Assembly (NCBI GenBank): GCA_046152935.1
Contig: JBJXGB010000148.1
Coordinates: forward strand, 1 to 33,330
From: CAZMFZ01 sp046152935
GTDB taxonomy: Bacteria > Bacteroidota > Bacteroidia > Cytophagales > UBA9547
Direction: 5' to 3'
DNA: 33,330 nucleotides
Shown here: one piece after another, positions 9,301 to 17,654 of the stretch
Layout of the letters: every line of letters begins with the position of its first letter
Position numbering within the stretch: the stretch's first letter is position 1
Program-made: the position numbers and the translations under genes
Notes under the pieces: generated by a model
Databases searched by the model: none
What the model was told of the DNA's origin: nothing
The model's input: only the letters and a program-made list of their open reading frames with translations

Positions 9301-9370
9301 TTATCATTTGTTGGAGGAGTTAAATGTGAAACCGTCTGTTTCGTATCTAACAAAAATTAGGAATACATAG
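6305..9370 (+). CDS. actB: Alternative Complex III subunit ActB, iron-sulfur/molybdopterin-like protein
   Basis: Large peripheral iron-sulfur subunit of ACIII (1021 residues), a fusion of a molybdopterin-oxidoreductase-like half and a ferredoxin-like half. The N-terminus carries the extended Tat region of this family (YWRGIEEL near residues 8-15, then RRDFLKLMG at 42-50) and a possible lipidation Cys61 (LAAC). Residues about 75-690 resemble the catalytic chain of molybdoenzymes; in characterised ACIII this half holds no molybdenum. The C-terminal part has Cys771/774/777/781, Cys846/849/854/858, Cys878/884/888, Cys936/939 and Cys966/970. The third group reads CVGTRYC, with Thr881 where a fourth ligand would be, as expected for three [4Fe-4S] and one [3Fe-4S] cluster. 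It lies 49 bases after actA. Confidence 0.93.
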   Translation: MQENNKTYWRGIEELEQSPEFVNKAKNEFSENPSSDESGTYRRDFLKLMGFSLAAATLAACETPVRKAIPYLNKPEEIDPTLPNWYSSTYVDGGDYCSIVVKTREGRPIKIEGNKNSSISQGGISPRVAASVLSLYDKERFRGPKVGDKNVAWDELDTQVISQLNKVAASGKAIKIVSNTILSPSLNRAISDFTLKYPTTSLVTYDANSGSAILAANEKSFGSKLIPSYNFSKANVIVSFGADFLGTWLSPVEFNKQYSQGRRIGKSKKTMSRHYQFETTMSLTGANADFRTALKPSQEGLVVANLYNLLATKFGASKLSVGEVKETKYLQKAADDLFSNKGNSLVVSNSNDTNVQLIVNAINNLLGNYGSTVNASIPTYYKKGNDAEFNVFIQEVQSGKVGAVVFLNSNPVYNHSQGAVLKAALSKVELIISTSDRPDETSALAGFIAADNHFLESWTDANPKKGCYSLGQPAISPLFKTRQAIESLLSWSGNSADAYSYVQSTWKSATFSMQTKYATFQEFWDNALHNGVFETTSADVANFNFDISSVSSAIANTYKANSTEIEYSIYEKVGMGTGSQANNPWIQEFPEPVSKACWDNYIAISQKFASEKGLEQGDMVKLDTKSGKSISLPILIQPGQAYNTVSIAIGYGRQITGKAGLNVGQNAYPLLESINGNVLFSGVVAALAKTGEKREIAQTQTHQTMMARPIVQESVLSEYLKNPKAGRYEPMINTAEGPTKPEDISIWNTKGLKTHTYNNHFWGLAIDLNSCTGCGACVISCQAENNIPVVGRKEVLNRREMHWIRIDRYYSSDALNQEDKSIAGLLDGEREVPGENPQVVFQPVMCQHCNNAPCESVCPVLATTHSTEGLNQMTYNRCVGTRYCANNCPYKVRRFNWFSYYYNTDFQDINPSLSDLGRMVLNPDVTVRARGVIEKCSMCVQRIQSGKLAAKIENRRPIDGEIETACSQSCPSNALVFGDMNDPESRISKLLNEENKERAYHLLEELNVKPSVSYLTKIRNT

Positions 9371-9406
9371 TAAGTAGATATATAAAATATTAACATTCAT
9401 TAATTT

Positions 9407-10804
9407 ATGCATATTTCTTCTCACGTAAGGCCAGATTTGGTAAAAGGTGGTAAAACGCTTCATGATGTTACAGAGGATGTTTCGCGTCATGTTGAGTCTG
9501 CTCCAAATAAAAGATGGTTGATTGCTTTTGCTTTCTCTCTGCTTTTGTTAAGCTATGGTTTATATAACTTATATAAAACTTTTTGGTTTGGCGTAGGTAT
9601 GTGGGGCTTGAACAAGACAGTAGGTTGGGCTTGGGACATTACCAATTTTGTTTGGTGGGTGGGTATAGGTCATGCAGGCACACTCATATCGGCCATTTTG
9701 TTACTATTTCGTCAAAAATGGAGAACTTCAATAAATAGAGCTGCAGAAGCTATGACTATTTTTGCCGTCTTGTGTGCGGCAAGTTTTATTTTTGGGCACA
9801 TGGGGCGTCCTTGGTTGGCTTATTGGCCACTGCCATTGCCAAATGCTTTTGGTTCACTTTGGGTCAATTTCAACTCCCCGCTAGTTTGGGATGTCTTTGC
9901 AATAAGCACCTATTTATCTGTGTCTTTGGTGTTTTGGTATTTGGGAATGATTCCCGATTTAGCAACAATTAGAGATCGAGCGACCAACAAGATTTCCAAG
10001 ATCATATATGGCACATTGTCATTTGGCTGGACTGGGGGGGCAAAAGATTGGTCTCGCTACGAAGCAGTTTGTTTGATTTTGGCCGGTTTGTCAACGCCAC
10101 TTGTACTTTCAGTGCACACAATCGTGAGTATGGATTTTGCGACATCCCTTGTGCCAGGTTGGCATACTACTATTTTTCCCCCATATTTCGTTGCGGGAGC
10201 TATTTTCTCAGGCTTTGCAATGGTACTTACTTTAATGTTGGTTACCAGGGTGGTCTACAAGTTGGAAGATTACATCACACTAGAGCACATTGAGACGATG
10301 AACAAAATCATCATTTTAACTGGTTCCATTGTGGGTGTGGCTTATATTACAGAATTCTTTATTGCTTGGTATTCCGGTGTTGAATATGAATCCTACGCAT
10401 TCATTAACAGAGCTACTGGCCCATATTGGTGGGCTTATTGGTCGATGATGACGTGTAATGTTATTTCTCCACAATTATTGTGGATTCCAAAATTAAGAAG
10501 AAATATAGCAGCCACATTTGTGATTTCAATAATAGTAAATATTGGCATGTGGTTTGAACGTTTCGTAATTATAGTTACTTCACTACATAGAGATTATATT
10601 CCTTCAAGTTGGGCGATGTATGCACCCACTTCTGTTGAAGTTGGCTATTACATATTCTCATTTGGTTTATTCTTCACTTTGTTTTTCTTGTTTGCTAAGT
10701 TTTTGCCAGTGGTAAATATGGCCGAGGTGAAAGCTATATTAAACTCTTCTCAAAAGCATCAAGAAAAAGCATATTCTAAATCAACAGAAAAAGCACATGT
10801 CTAA
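9407..10804 (+). CDS. actC: Alternative Complex III subunit ActC, NrfD-like quinol-binding membrane protein
   Basis: A 465-residue polytopic membrane protein of the NrfD/PsrC family, with about ten hydrophobic helices after a polar N-terminus of about 35 residues. In ACIII this subunit forms a menaquinol site and a candidate proton path. Visible family features are GIGHAG near the second helix, the GRPWLAYWPLPLP loop, the conserved PLVWD, and the segment SVHTIVSMDFATSLVPGWH leading into FPPYFVAGAIFSG. It lies 36 bases after actB, and its last eight bases overlap actD, implying translational coupling. A G7 run near 10030-10036 lies in frame and causes no break. Confidence 0.93.
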   Translation: MHISSHVRPDLVKGGKTLHDVTEDVSRHVESAPNKRWLIAFAFSLLLLSYGLYNLYKTFWFGVGMWGLNKTVGWAWDITNFVWWVGIGHAGTLISAILLLFRQKWRTSINRAAEAMTIFAVLCAASFIFGHMGRPWLAYWPLPLPNAFGSLWVNFNSPLVWDVFAISTYLSVSLVFWYLGMIPDLATIRDRATNKISKIIYGTLSFGWTGGAKDWSRYEAVCLILAGLSTPLVLSVHTIVSMDFATSLVPGWHTTIFPPYFVAGAIFSGFAMVLTLMLVTRVVYKLEDYITLEHIETMNKIIILTGSIVGVAYITEFFIAWYSGVEYESYAFINRATGPYWWAYWSMMTCNVISPQLLWIPKLRRNIAATFVISIIVNIGMWFERFVIIVTSLHRDYIPSSWAMYAPTSVEVGYYIFSFGLFFTLFFLFAKFLPVVNMAEVKAILNSSQKHQEKAYSKSTEKAHV

Positions 10805-11321
10805 TAGTAAGAGTTTTATAGTTGGCGTTTTTGAGCATGAAGATGCAGTTATGCATGCAATTGAAAAGGTACGTGGTGCGGGAGTGAAAATTCATGAAGT
10901 TTTTTCTCCATATCCAATTCACGGGATTGACGATGTACTTGGTTACAGAAGATCAAGATTACCAAAGGCAGCATTTTTGTTTGGCATTACAGGTACTACT
11001 TGTGCCCTTACAATGATGATTTGGATGTTAGGTTTTGATTGGCCAATGAATATTGGTGGAAAACATAATATTCCACTACCACATTTTATTCCTATCACCT
11101 TTGAACTTACTGTTTTATTTTCTGCCTTTGGGATGGTAGGTACATTCTTAACCGCAAGCAATTTGTTTCCTTGGAGCAAGCCTGTTATTTTCGATGAAAG
11201 AGTCACTGATGACAAATTTATTTTGGCGATCGATTTGGGGAAAAATAGCAAATCAAAAGAGGAGTTGTCTCAATTACTGTCGGTAAGTGGTGCTTCTGAA
11301 ATTAATAGCAAAGAGTTTTAA
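10797..11321 (+). CDS. actD: Alternative Complex III subunit ActD (DUF3341)
   Basis: A 174-residue DUF3341-type membrane subunit of ACIII. A soluble N-terminal alpha/beta segment (FIVGVFEHEDAVMHAIEKV, about 6-24) is followed by a conserved VFSPYPIHGIDDVLGYRRSR stretch. Two transmembrane helices come next (about 58-80 and 98-122), with an amphipathic loop carrying GGKHNIPLPHF between them. The C-terminal part (about 135-170) is soluble. In ACIII it clamps the membrane core and contributes no redox centre. The ATG lies inside the end of actC. Confidence 0.92.
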   Translation: MSNSKSFIVGVFEHEDAVMHAIEKVRGAGVKIHEVFSPYPIHGIDDVLGYRRSRLPKAAFLFGITGTTCALTMMIWMLGFDWPMNIGGKHNIPLPHFIPITFELTVLFSAFGMVGTFLTASNLFPWSKPVIFDERVTDDKFILAIDLGKNSKSKEELSQLLSVSGASEINSKEF

Positions 11322-11368
11322 TTTTTGTCATTAAACCATTTGATGTTTTTAAAATTGTATATAAAATA

Positions 11369-12004
11369 ATGAAAATAGCTTCACTTATCTTTTCCTCTCT
11401 TTTTATTATTGGCTTGGTTTCTTGTAAAAAAGACCCGAACAATACTGGAGTTGAATATGCTCCTGAAATGTATCATTCAAGGGCTTATGAGCCCTTGAGT
11501 CAAGTTACTGATAAAAACAATACCGAATACAATTCTAATCCCAACAATCCTTATGGGATGAATATGAGAAAGCCTGTTGCTGGGACTATTAAAGTGAGCA
11601 AATACACTTCTAATTTTGGAGAAACTACACCAGCAACGGTGGTCGCTTATCACGTAAATAAAGACAGTTTTGAAATATCGGGTAAGTATGTTAAAAGTAT
11701 TTACAGAAAGGAAGGTGTACTTACGGTTGATTCAACGGTGTTACTTGCGCAAGGCAAAGTGCTGTATGAAAGATTTTGCCAACACTGTCATGGTGAGACA
11801 GGTCAAGGAGATGGAGCGGTCGGCAAAGTTTATAAAGGCGTGCCGTCTTACAGCAAAGGCAGGGTAAAATTAGACACTGAAGGTCATATTTTTCACACGA
11901 TTACTTTTGGCAGAAACAGAATGTGGTCGCATGCGTCTCAAATCTCTGTAGAAGATAGGTGGAAAATTGTGTCTTACGTTCAGACGCTCCAGAATCAAGA
12001 ATAA
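11369..12004 (+). CDS. actE: Alternative Complex III subunit ActE, monoheme cytochrome c lipoprotein
   Basis: A 211-residue monoheme cytochrome c of ACIII. The short signal ends in a lipobox (GLVSC, Cys19) followed by KKDPNN, so it should be lipid-anchored. The N-terminal half holds the YAPEMYHSRAYEPLSQ segment, which I recognise from ACIII ActE-type cytochromes. The heme site is CQHCH at Cys137-His141. The likely sixth ligand is the Met in GRNRMWSHASQ near residue 190. ActE is a candidate for passing electrons to the CuA centre of the oxidase encoded downstream. It starts 47 bases after actD. Confidence 0.92.
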   Translation: MKIASLIFSSLFIIGLVSCKKDPNNTGVEYAPEMYHSRAYEPLSQVTDKNNTEYNSNPNNPYGMNMRKPVAGTIKVSKYTSNFGETTPATVVAYHVNKDSFEISGKYVKSIYRKEGVLTVDSTVLLAQGKVLYERFCQHCHGETGQGDGAVGKVYKGVPSYSKGRVKLDTEGHIFHTITFGRNRMWSHASQISVEDRWKIVSYVQTLQNQE

Positions 12005-12034
12005 TTATTATTCGATAAATTTAGTTAATATAAT

Positions 12035-13429
12035 ATGGCACACGCGGTTATCGTATCTGTTGATGAACAATTGGTTTTAGCTCCTAACTTCAGGCGTAAT
12101 CTTTTTATTGCCCTAGGTCTTGGAATTGCTTTATTTGCGTTGGGAGTAATTTTGTCCTTTTTAGGTATTGGTGCAGAGCATAGTCATGAAGCTTCTCATG
12201 CAGAGGCGGCAGTCCATGAGTCTACCAATGCGCATGTTTCTGACGTTTCTCACCACGAACATGAAGTAGCTAAGCAAGATTCACACCTTGCTACTGAGCC
12301 TTCAATTGCTCACACTTCTCACCATGCACCATCTTGGACTGCGAGGGTTTACGCTGTTCTTTGGCATAATAGCGTTTTTTTTACAGGATTGGCTGTAATG
12401 GGTCTTTTTTTTGTTTGTGTACAATATTTGGCTTGGGCCGGTTGGTCTTCCATCATTAAGAGAATTCCAGAGTCGTTTGGTGCATTTATTCCTTACGGTG
12501 GTGCGGCATTGTTGATTGTTTTTTTATTAGGACAACATGATATATTTCATTGGACTCACAGTGATTTATACGATATGAACAGCCCTGAGTATGATAAAAT
12601 AATAGCAGGCAAAGCAGGTTATTTGAATCTTCCTTTTTTCTTGGTTAGGATGATACTTTTTATAGGCCTGTGGTATTTTTGTTGGACGAGAATACGCAAA
12701 TTTTCGCTTACAGAAGATATCGAGGGAACAGATAAATGGTATAATAAGAGTGGATATGTAGCAGCAGTCTTTGTGATAATATTTGCAGTTTCATCTTCGA
12801 TGGTTGCTTGGGATTGGATTATGTCTATCGATACTCATTGGTTTAGTACCATGTTTGGTTGGTATGTGTTTGCAAGCTGGTGGGTGACAGCCTTAGCAAC
12901 CATTACCTTGGTCTGTATTTTGTTGAAAGAGAACGGCTATCTGAAGGCAATGAACGACAACCATTTTCATGATCTAGGAAAATTTGTTTTTGCATTTAGC
13001 ATATTTTGGACTTACGTTTATTTTTCTCAATTTATGTTGATTTTTTATGCAAACCTTCCTGAGGAAACTGTATACTTTATTGAAAGAATGAGAGGATTTG
13101 ATGGAAAGTATACTTGGATGTTCTTTTTTAACTTAATCATTAATTTTGCTTTTCCATTTTTGGTTCTGATGACAAGAGATTCGAAGCGAAAATTTGGAAT
13201 GTTAAAAGTGGCTGTAGTGGCGGTAATTTTAGGGCACTGGTTTGATTTTTATCAAATGATTATGCCAGGGGTAACAAAGGGAACTAGTGGGTTTGGGTTC
13301 ATTGAATTAGGCGCCCTTCTGGTTTTTGGATCTGTATTTGTTTTGGTAATTACCAATGCTCTGACAAAAGCGAAACTAATACCTGCCAAACATCCAATGC
13401 TCGAGGAGGCTTTAAATCACAATATATAA
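12035..13429 (+). CDS. actF: Alternative Complex III subunit ActF, second NrfD-like membrane protein, with His-rich loop
   Basis: A 464-residue polytopic membrane protein, the second NrfD-like core subunit of ACIII and a structural partner of ActC, with about ten hydrophobic helices. Family stretches include the AWDWIMSIDTHWFSTMFGWYVFASWW segment near residues 250-275 and the LGHWFDFYQMIMPG segment near 395-410. The odd feature is a polar insertion between the first and second helices (about 47-100) with twelve histidines, many in HxH or HH pairs (49, 51, 55, 61, 67, 73, 74, 76, 84, 93, 96, 97), interleaved with Ala, Ser and Glu. This could bind metal, but nothing here proves it. It starts 30 bases after actE; coxB follows after 111 bases. 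Confidence 0.92.
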   Translation: MAHAVIVSVDEQLVLAPNFRRNLFIALGLGIALFALGVILSFLGIGAEHSHEASHAEAAVHESTNAHVSDVSHHEHEVAKQDSHLATEPSIAHTSHHAPSWTARVYAVLWHNSVFFTGLAVMGLFFVCVQYLAWAGWSSIIKRIPESFGAFIPYGGAALLIVFLLGQHDIFHWTHSDLYDMNSPEYDKIIAGKAGYLNLPFFLVRMILFIGLWYFCWTRIRKFSLTEDIEGTDKWYNKSGYVAAVFVIIFAVSSSMVAWDWIMSIDTHWFSTMFGWYVFASWWVTALATITLVCILLKENGYLKAMNDNHFHDLGKFVFAFSIFWTYVYFSQFMLIFYANLPEETVYFIERMRGFDGKYTWMFFFNLIINFAFPFLVLMTRDSKRKFGMLKVAVVAVILGHWFDFYQMIMPGVTKGTSGFGFIELGALLVFGSVFVLVITNALTKAKLIPAKHPMLEEALNHNI

Positions 13430-13540
13430 AAACATTTTTGCATACATTTTATTTAAACATTAAAGACAAAGTCATCATTTTGATCTAACAAACCTTGACG
13501 GCTTTTTACATCATTTGACCTTCTAAAATATAATATTGAG

Positions 13541-14593
13541 ATGAACAGTACAGTAGTAGTAGTATCGGTAGTTTTAATTCTAGCGATTTTTTTCCTTCTT
13601 TTTAGGGTGCAATCGTTGGTGTCGATTTTGAAGGGTTCGACAGAAAAAAGAGCAAGTACAAGCAATAAGGTAAATGCGGCATTGTTTCCAATATTTTTTA
13701 TAGTTGGGTTAGTGATGGTGTATTTCTATTCTGGCTATGCTTCTGAGTTTTTCCTTCCAAAGCCAGCTTCCGAACATGGTATTGTTACTGATAGATTATT
13801 TTGGTTGATTACGGGTGTTATTATGGTAGCTTTTGTGATTACAAATTCTGTTTTGTTTTATTTTCCGTATAAGTACCAGTTCAATCCAAATAGGAAAGCG
13901 CATTTTTACCCTGATAATCATAAACTTGAAATAATCTGGACAATTATTCCAGCCATAGTTTTGACTGGTTTGGTTTTTTTGGGTTGGAGGGCTTGGACAG
14001 ATATTACTTCGCCAGCACCTAAAGATGCGATTGTTTTGGAAATCACAGGAAAGCAATTTAACTGGATTGTAAGATATCCTGGTAGAGATGGGAATCTTGG
14101 TCATTATGATTTTAGAATGATTGATGCTACTAATGAGGTTGGTATAGATTTTTCTGATAAATCAAGTTTTGATGATTTCTTACCTCGTGAAATTCACATT
14201 CCGAAAGGCAAGCCTATTTTGTTCAAGATTAGAGCAAGAGATGTACTGCATTCCGTATTTCTTCCTCATTTTCGCCAAAAAATGGATGCTGTACCTGGAA
14301 TGCCAACAAGCTTTTGGTTCACTCCGATTTACACAACTGATGAAATGAAAGGTATCACTAACAATCCAAACTTTAAATATGAATTGGCTTGCACCGAAGT
14401 ATGTGGCAAAGGGCATTTTGGAATGAAGTTTTTGTTGGTGGTTGACGAGCCAGAGGACTTTGAGAAGTGGTATGGCGAGCAAGAGGCATTCTTGAAGAAG
14501 AATCCTGATTATTTGGTCAACGTTCCATCGAAATTGAAAGATTTGGCCCTTAATATTTCAAACAATACTCCTAACAAATTGTCTTCTTTTTAA
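13541..14593 (+). CDS. ctaC: Cytochrome c oxidase subunit II (CuA)
   Basis: Subunit II of an aa3-type heme-copper oxidase, 350 residues, receiving electrons at the dinuclear CuA centre. CuA ligands are visible: His237 (DVLHS) and the C-terminal set Cys284, Glu286, Cys288, His292, Met295 (CTEVCGKGHFGM). Four hydrophobic helices are seen (about 4-22, 46-66, 84-106, 130-150), two more than the classical two-helix subunit II. The cupredoxin domain covers about 160-310. No cytochrome c domain is fused at the C-terminus, so this is not a caa3 subunit; electrons would come from ActA or ActE. ATG at 13541, 111 bases after actF, with no separate promoter evident. Confidence 0.95.
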   Translation: MNSTVVVVSVVLILAIFFLLFRVQSLVSILKGSTEKRASTSNKVNAALFPIFFIVGLVMVYFYSGYASEFFLPKPASEHGIVTDRLFWLITGVIMVAFVITNSVLFYFPYKYQFNPNRKAHFYPDNHKLEIIWTIIPAIVLTGLVFLGWRAWTDITSPAPKDAIVLEITGKQFNWIVRYPGRDGNLGHYDFRMIDATNEVGIDFSDKSSFDDFLPREIHIPKGKPILFKIRARDVLHSVFLPHFRQKMDAVPGMPTSFWFTPIYTTDEMKGITNNPNFKYELACTEVCGKGHFGMKFLLVVDEPEDFEKWYGEQEAFLKKNPDYLVNVPSKLKDLALNISNNTPNKLSSF

Positions 14594-14612
14594 ATTTAAC
14601 AAAATTATAATT

Positions 14613-16445
14613 ATGTCAACAGCAACAATTTCACACGTAGCTGATGCTCACGTTGAGCATGAAGAACACGAAGAATTAAGTTTCGTCAGAAAATATATTT
14701 TTAGTGAGGATCACAAGACTATTGCAAAACAATTTTTGATTAGTGGACTTATTTGGGCTGTGCTGGGAGGTTCACTTTCAGTTATTTTTCGGTTGCAATT
14801 GGGTTTTCCTGGGGCAAATTTAGAATGGTTGAAACCCATTTTAGGGCAATGGATTCAAAACGGAAAGATTGATCCCGAGTTTTATTTGGCTTTAGTTACG
14901 ATGCACGGAACTATTATGGTTTTTTTCGTGCTCACGGCAGGTTTGAGTGGCACTTTTAGTAATTTCTTGATTCCTCTGCAGATCGGAGCTCGCGACATGG
15001 CTTCTGGATTTTTGAATATGCTTTCATATTGGTTTTTCTTTCTCTCAAGCGTTTTAATGTTCATTTCTTTGTTCATCGAAACTGGACCTGCTGCAGGAGG
15101 ATGGGTAATTTACCCCCCGTTGAGTGCACTTCCGCAGGCTATCAAGGGTTCGGGATTAGGTATGACTTTGTGGCTCTGCAGTATGGCAATATTTATTGTT
15201 TCATCGCTATTGGGTAGCATTAATTATATAACTACTGTCATAAATCTCCGCACTAAGGGAATGTCATTTACGAGACTTCCCCTGACAATTTGGGCGTTTT
15301 TCATCACCGCTGTCATTGGAGTGCTGTCCTTCCCTGTATTATTTTCTGCGGCACTACTGTTAATATTTGATAGGAGTTTTGGAACAAGTTTTTATCTATC
15401 TGAAATCTACATCGGGGGCGAGGCTCTGCACAATGTTGGTGGCAGTCCGTTATTGTTTCAACATTTGTTTTGGTTTTTAGGTCACCCAGAGGTGTATATT
15501 GTGTTACTTCCAGCCTTAGGTATCACCTCAGAAATTATCGCCACAAATTCTCGCAAGCCCATTTTTGGATACAGAGCAATGATTGGTTCTATTTTAGGCA
15601 TTGCTTTTCTTTCTTTCATCGTTTGGGCACATCACATGTTTGTGACAGGTATGAATCCGTTTTTGGGTTCTGTATTCATGTTTCTGACATTGATTATTGC
15701 AGTTCCATCAGCAGTGAAGGCATTTAATTACATCGCAACGATGTGGAGAGGTAATATTGTGTTTACACCCGCTATGTTGTTTTCCATTGGATTGGTTTCA
15801 TTATTTATTTCTGGGGGTCTCACAGGTATCATTCTTGGTAATTCTGCATTAGATATACAATTGCATGACACTTATTATGTAGTGGCACATTTTCACTTGG
15901 TAATGGGTAGTGCTTCTTTCTTTGGCTTTATGGCAGGGGTTTATCATTGGTTTCCAAAAATGTTTGGAAGGATGCTTGATGAGAAGTTGGGCTATATTCA
16001 TTTCTGGTTGACATTCGTAGGTGTATATCTCGTTTTCTTTCCAATGCATTATATTGGGATAGCGGGATTTCCAAGAAGGTATTATTCTTTTACAAGTTAT
16101 GATGCCTTCAGTACATTTAGCGATTTGAATATGTTTATTAGCTTTGCAGCAATTATAACTTTTGCTGGTCAGTTTATCTTTGGTTTCAATTTCTTCTACA
16201 GCATTTTCAAAGGACGAAGAGCCACTGAAAATCCTTGGTCTTCAAATACGCTCGAGTGGACTACACCTGTAATTCCAGGACATGGAAATTGGCCTGGTGC
16301 TATTCCTGAGGTACACAGGTGGCCGTATGATTACAGCAAGCCAGGAGCGGTAGAAGACTTTATTCCTCAAAATATTCCATTGTCGGAAACGCCAGAGTCG
16401 AATTTGCCTCATGAAAATGACCCTAATTTAGTTTTAAAGCATTAA
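14613..16445 (+). CDS. ctaD: Cytochrome c oxidase subunit I
   Basis: Catalytic subunit I (610 residues, twelve or more helices) that reduces oxygen to water and pumps protons. Ligands: low-spin heme at His98 and His428, high-spin heme at His426 (HFHLVMG), CuB at His291, His340 and His341. GHPEVYI gives the cross-linked Tyr295 and the D-channel glutamate Glu293, and Asp128 (GARDM) sits at the D-channel entry position, so it reads as an A-family enzyme. The N-terminus is short and rich in His and Glu (His8, 13, 16, 19), recalling the His-rich loop of ActF. It starts 19 bases after ctaC and ends 20 bases before a strong terminator, closing the operon. No subunit III or IV gene follows. Confidence 0.96.
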   Translation: MSTATISHVADAHVEHEEHEELSFVRKYIFSEDHKTIAKQFLISGLIWAVLGGSLSVIFRLQLGFPGANLEWLKPILGQWIQNGKIDPEFYLALVTMHGTIMVFFVLTAGLSGTFSNFLIPLQIGARDMASGFLNMLSYWFFFLSSVLMFISLFIETGPAAGGWVIYPPLSALPQAIKGSGLGMTLWLCSMAIFIVSSLLGSINYITTVINLRTKGMSFTRLPLTIWAFFITAVIGVLSFPVLFSAALLLIFDRSFGTSFYLSEIYIGGEALHNVGGSPLLFQHLFWFLGHPEVYIVLLPALGITSEIIATNSRKPIFGYRAMIGSILGIAFLSFIVWAHHMFVTGMNPFLGSVFMFLTLIIAVPSAVKAFNYIATMWRGNIVFTPAMLFSIGLVSLFISGGLTGIILGNSALDIQLHDTYYVVAHFHLVMGSASFFGFMAGVYHWFPKMFGRMLDEKLGYIHFWLTFVGVYLVFFPMHYIGIAGFPRRYYSFTSYDAFSTFSDLNMFISFAAIITFAGQFIFGFNFFYSIFKGRRATENPWSSNTLEWTTPVIPGHGNWPGAIPEVHRWPYDYSKPGAVEDFIPQNIPLSETPESNLPHENDPNLVLKH

Positions 16446-16464
16446 AATAGCATTCTCAAGTTTC

Positions 16465-16500
16465 AAAGCCCACAAATAGATAATTTTTGTGGGCTTTTTT
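16465..16500 (+). terminator. Rho-independent terminator of the act-cox operon
   Basis: A perfect 12-bp stem (16465-16476 with 16486-16497, core GCCCACA/TGTGGGC) has a 9-base loop and ends in a run of T (16495-16500). It begins 20 bases after the ctaD stop codon and separates the operon from ctaA. Confidence 0.9.
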
Positions 16501-16616
16501 GTTGAACATTCTTGTCTCAAAGCAGCAAGGGAAAAGCATTGGTTGGTTCGTTTGTGGTTTGCACCTGATGTGCTAATTGTTATTAAGTATTATTTTATTA
16601 TTCTAAATTTTGAACA

Positions 16617-17552
16617 GTGATTTTTCTTAGAAACGTATTCAGAAGAGCAAGTTTGGTAACCGTTGCTAATGTATATCTATTGATATTGGCTGGTGGCATA
16701 GTGCGATGTACTGGTTCTGGGATGGGTTGCCCCGACTGGCCTAAGTGTTTTGGGCGATGGATTCCACCTACAAAAATTGCTGAACTGCCATCTAATTTTG
16801 TTGAATTGTACTCTAAAGGTGGACATATTTCAGTAGAGTTTAATGTTTACAAAACTTGGACAGAATATGTAAATCGGCTATTGGGTGTACTTGTTGGTTT
16901 TTCAATCTTTATTACTCTGATTGCTTCCGCAGGTTATTGGAAATCGAATAGATTGATTGTATATTGTTCATTTGTCGCCTTCATCTTGGTTGGATTTGAA
17001 GGGTGGATTGGTGCCAAAGTAGTTGATTCAAATTTGAAACCTATTGTTATTTCGGTTCACATGTTGTTTGCTTTGCTTATTGTGGCTCTGTTGATCAAGG
17101 CATTGGCTATCCAAAAGAATGGTATGGTTGGTAGCAGAAGCAAAGAGATATTCAATCGTAAGATTAAAGTTGCTTCATATATTGCCTGTGCGGCTGTATT
17201 AATTCAGATATTGATAGGTACTCAGGTAAGGCAAGTGGTTGATAATCAAGTGAATAATAATATTGCTAGATCGGTGTTGGTGCAGAATTTGGGAAATATG
17301 TTCAGTGCACATATTGTAATGGCTTATTTAGTTGTATTTTCAAGTGGTTATCTGCTTTTTGAAATGAATAGATTGAAAATCCGAGGGTTTGTTCTATGGG
17401 CAATACTTGCATGTATACTAATAGAGTACGGTGGTGGTATTTTTATGTATCGATTCGCTTTGCCTGCTTTTATGCAACCTGTGCATTTGACATGTGCGTC
17501 TGTATTATTTGGCTTGACGTTTTACTTGAATTCAAGAGTAGCAAGGCAATAA
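16617..17552 (+). CDS. ctaA: Heme A synthase (COX15/CtaA family)
   Basis: Membrane enzyme (311 residues, about eight helices in two four-helix halves) that oxidises the C8 methyl of heme O to make heme A for the oxidase. Family marks: GGIVRCTGSGMGCPDWPKCFG at about 26-46, with Cys31, Cys38 and Cys44, and the EYVNRLLG helix at 83-90. Heme-ligand histidines are seen at 148 (SVHML), 232 (SAHIV) and 290 (PVHLT). The first ligand position, normally His in an ExxHR-type motif, is Asn86 here. The start is GTG: an in-frame TGA lies at 16611 and the next Met is inside the conserved motif. It stands behind the operon terminator, so it should have its own promoter; none is clear. Confidence 0.9.
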   Translation: MIFLRNVFRRASLVTVANVYLLILAGGIVRCTGSGMGCPDWPKCFGRWIPPTKIAELPSNFVELYSKGGHISVEFNVYKTWTEYVNRLLGVLVGFSIFITLIASAGYWKSNRLIVYCSFVAFILVGFEGWIGAKVVDSNLKPIVISVHMLFALLIVALLIKALAIQKNGMVGSRSKEIFNRKIKVASYIACAAVLIQILIGTQVRQVVDNQVNNNIARSVLVQNLGNMFSAHIVMAYLVVFSSGYLLFEMNRLKIRGFVLWAILACILIEYGGGIFMYRFALPAFMQPVHLTCASVLFGLTFYLNSRVARQ

Positions 17553-17654
17553 AGATTCGCTAATATCGTATAGTAACCAATTTTTGGATGATGTTGGATC
17601 AAAATTGGAATCTAAACACGTATATCGTTATTCTACGTTGTAATCACAGGACTT

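Noticed and set aside
16555..16616. Consensus promoter for ctaA
   Set aside because: TAAATTTTG has one base too many for TAnnTTTG and no TTTG is correctly spaced upstream.
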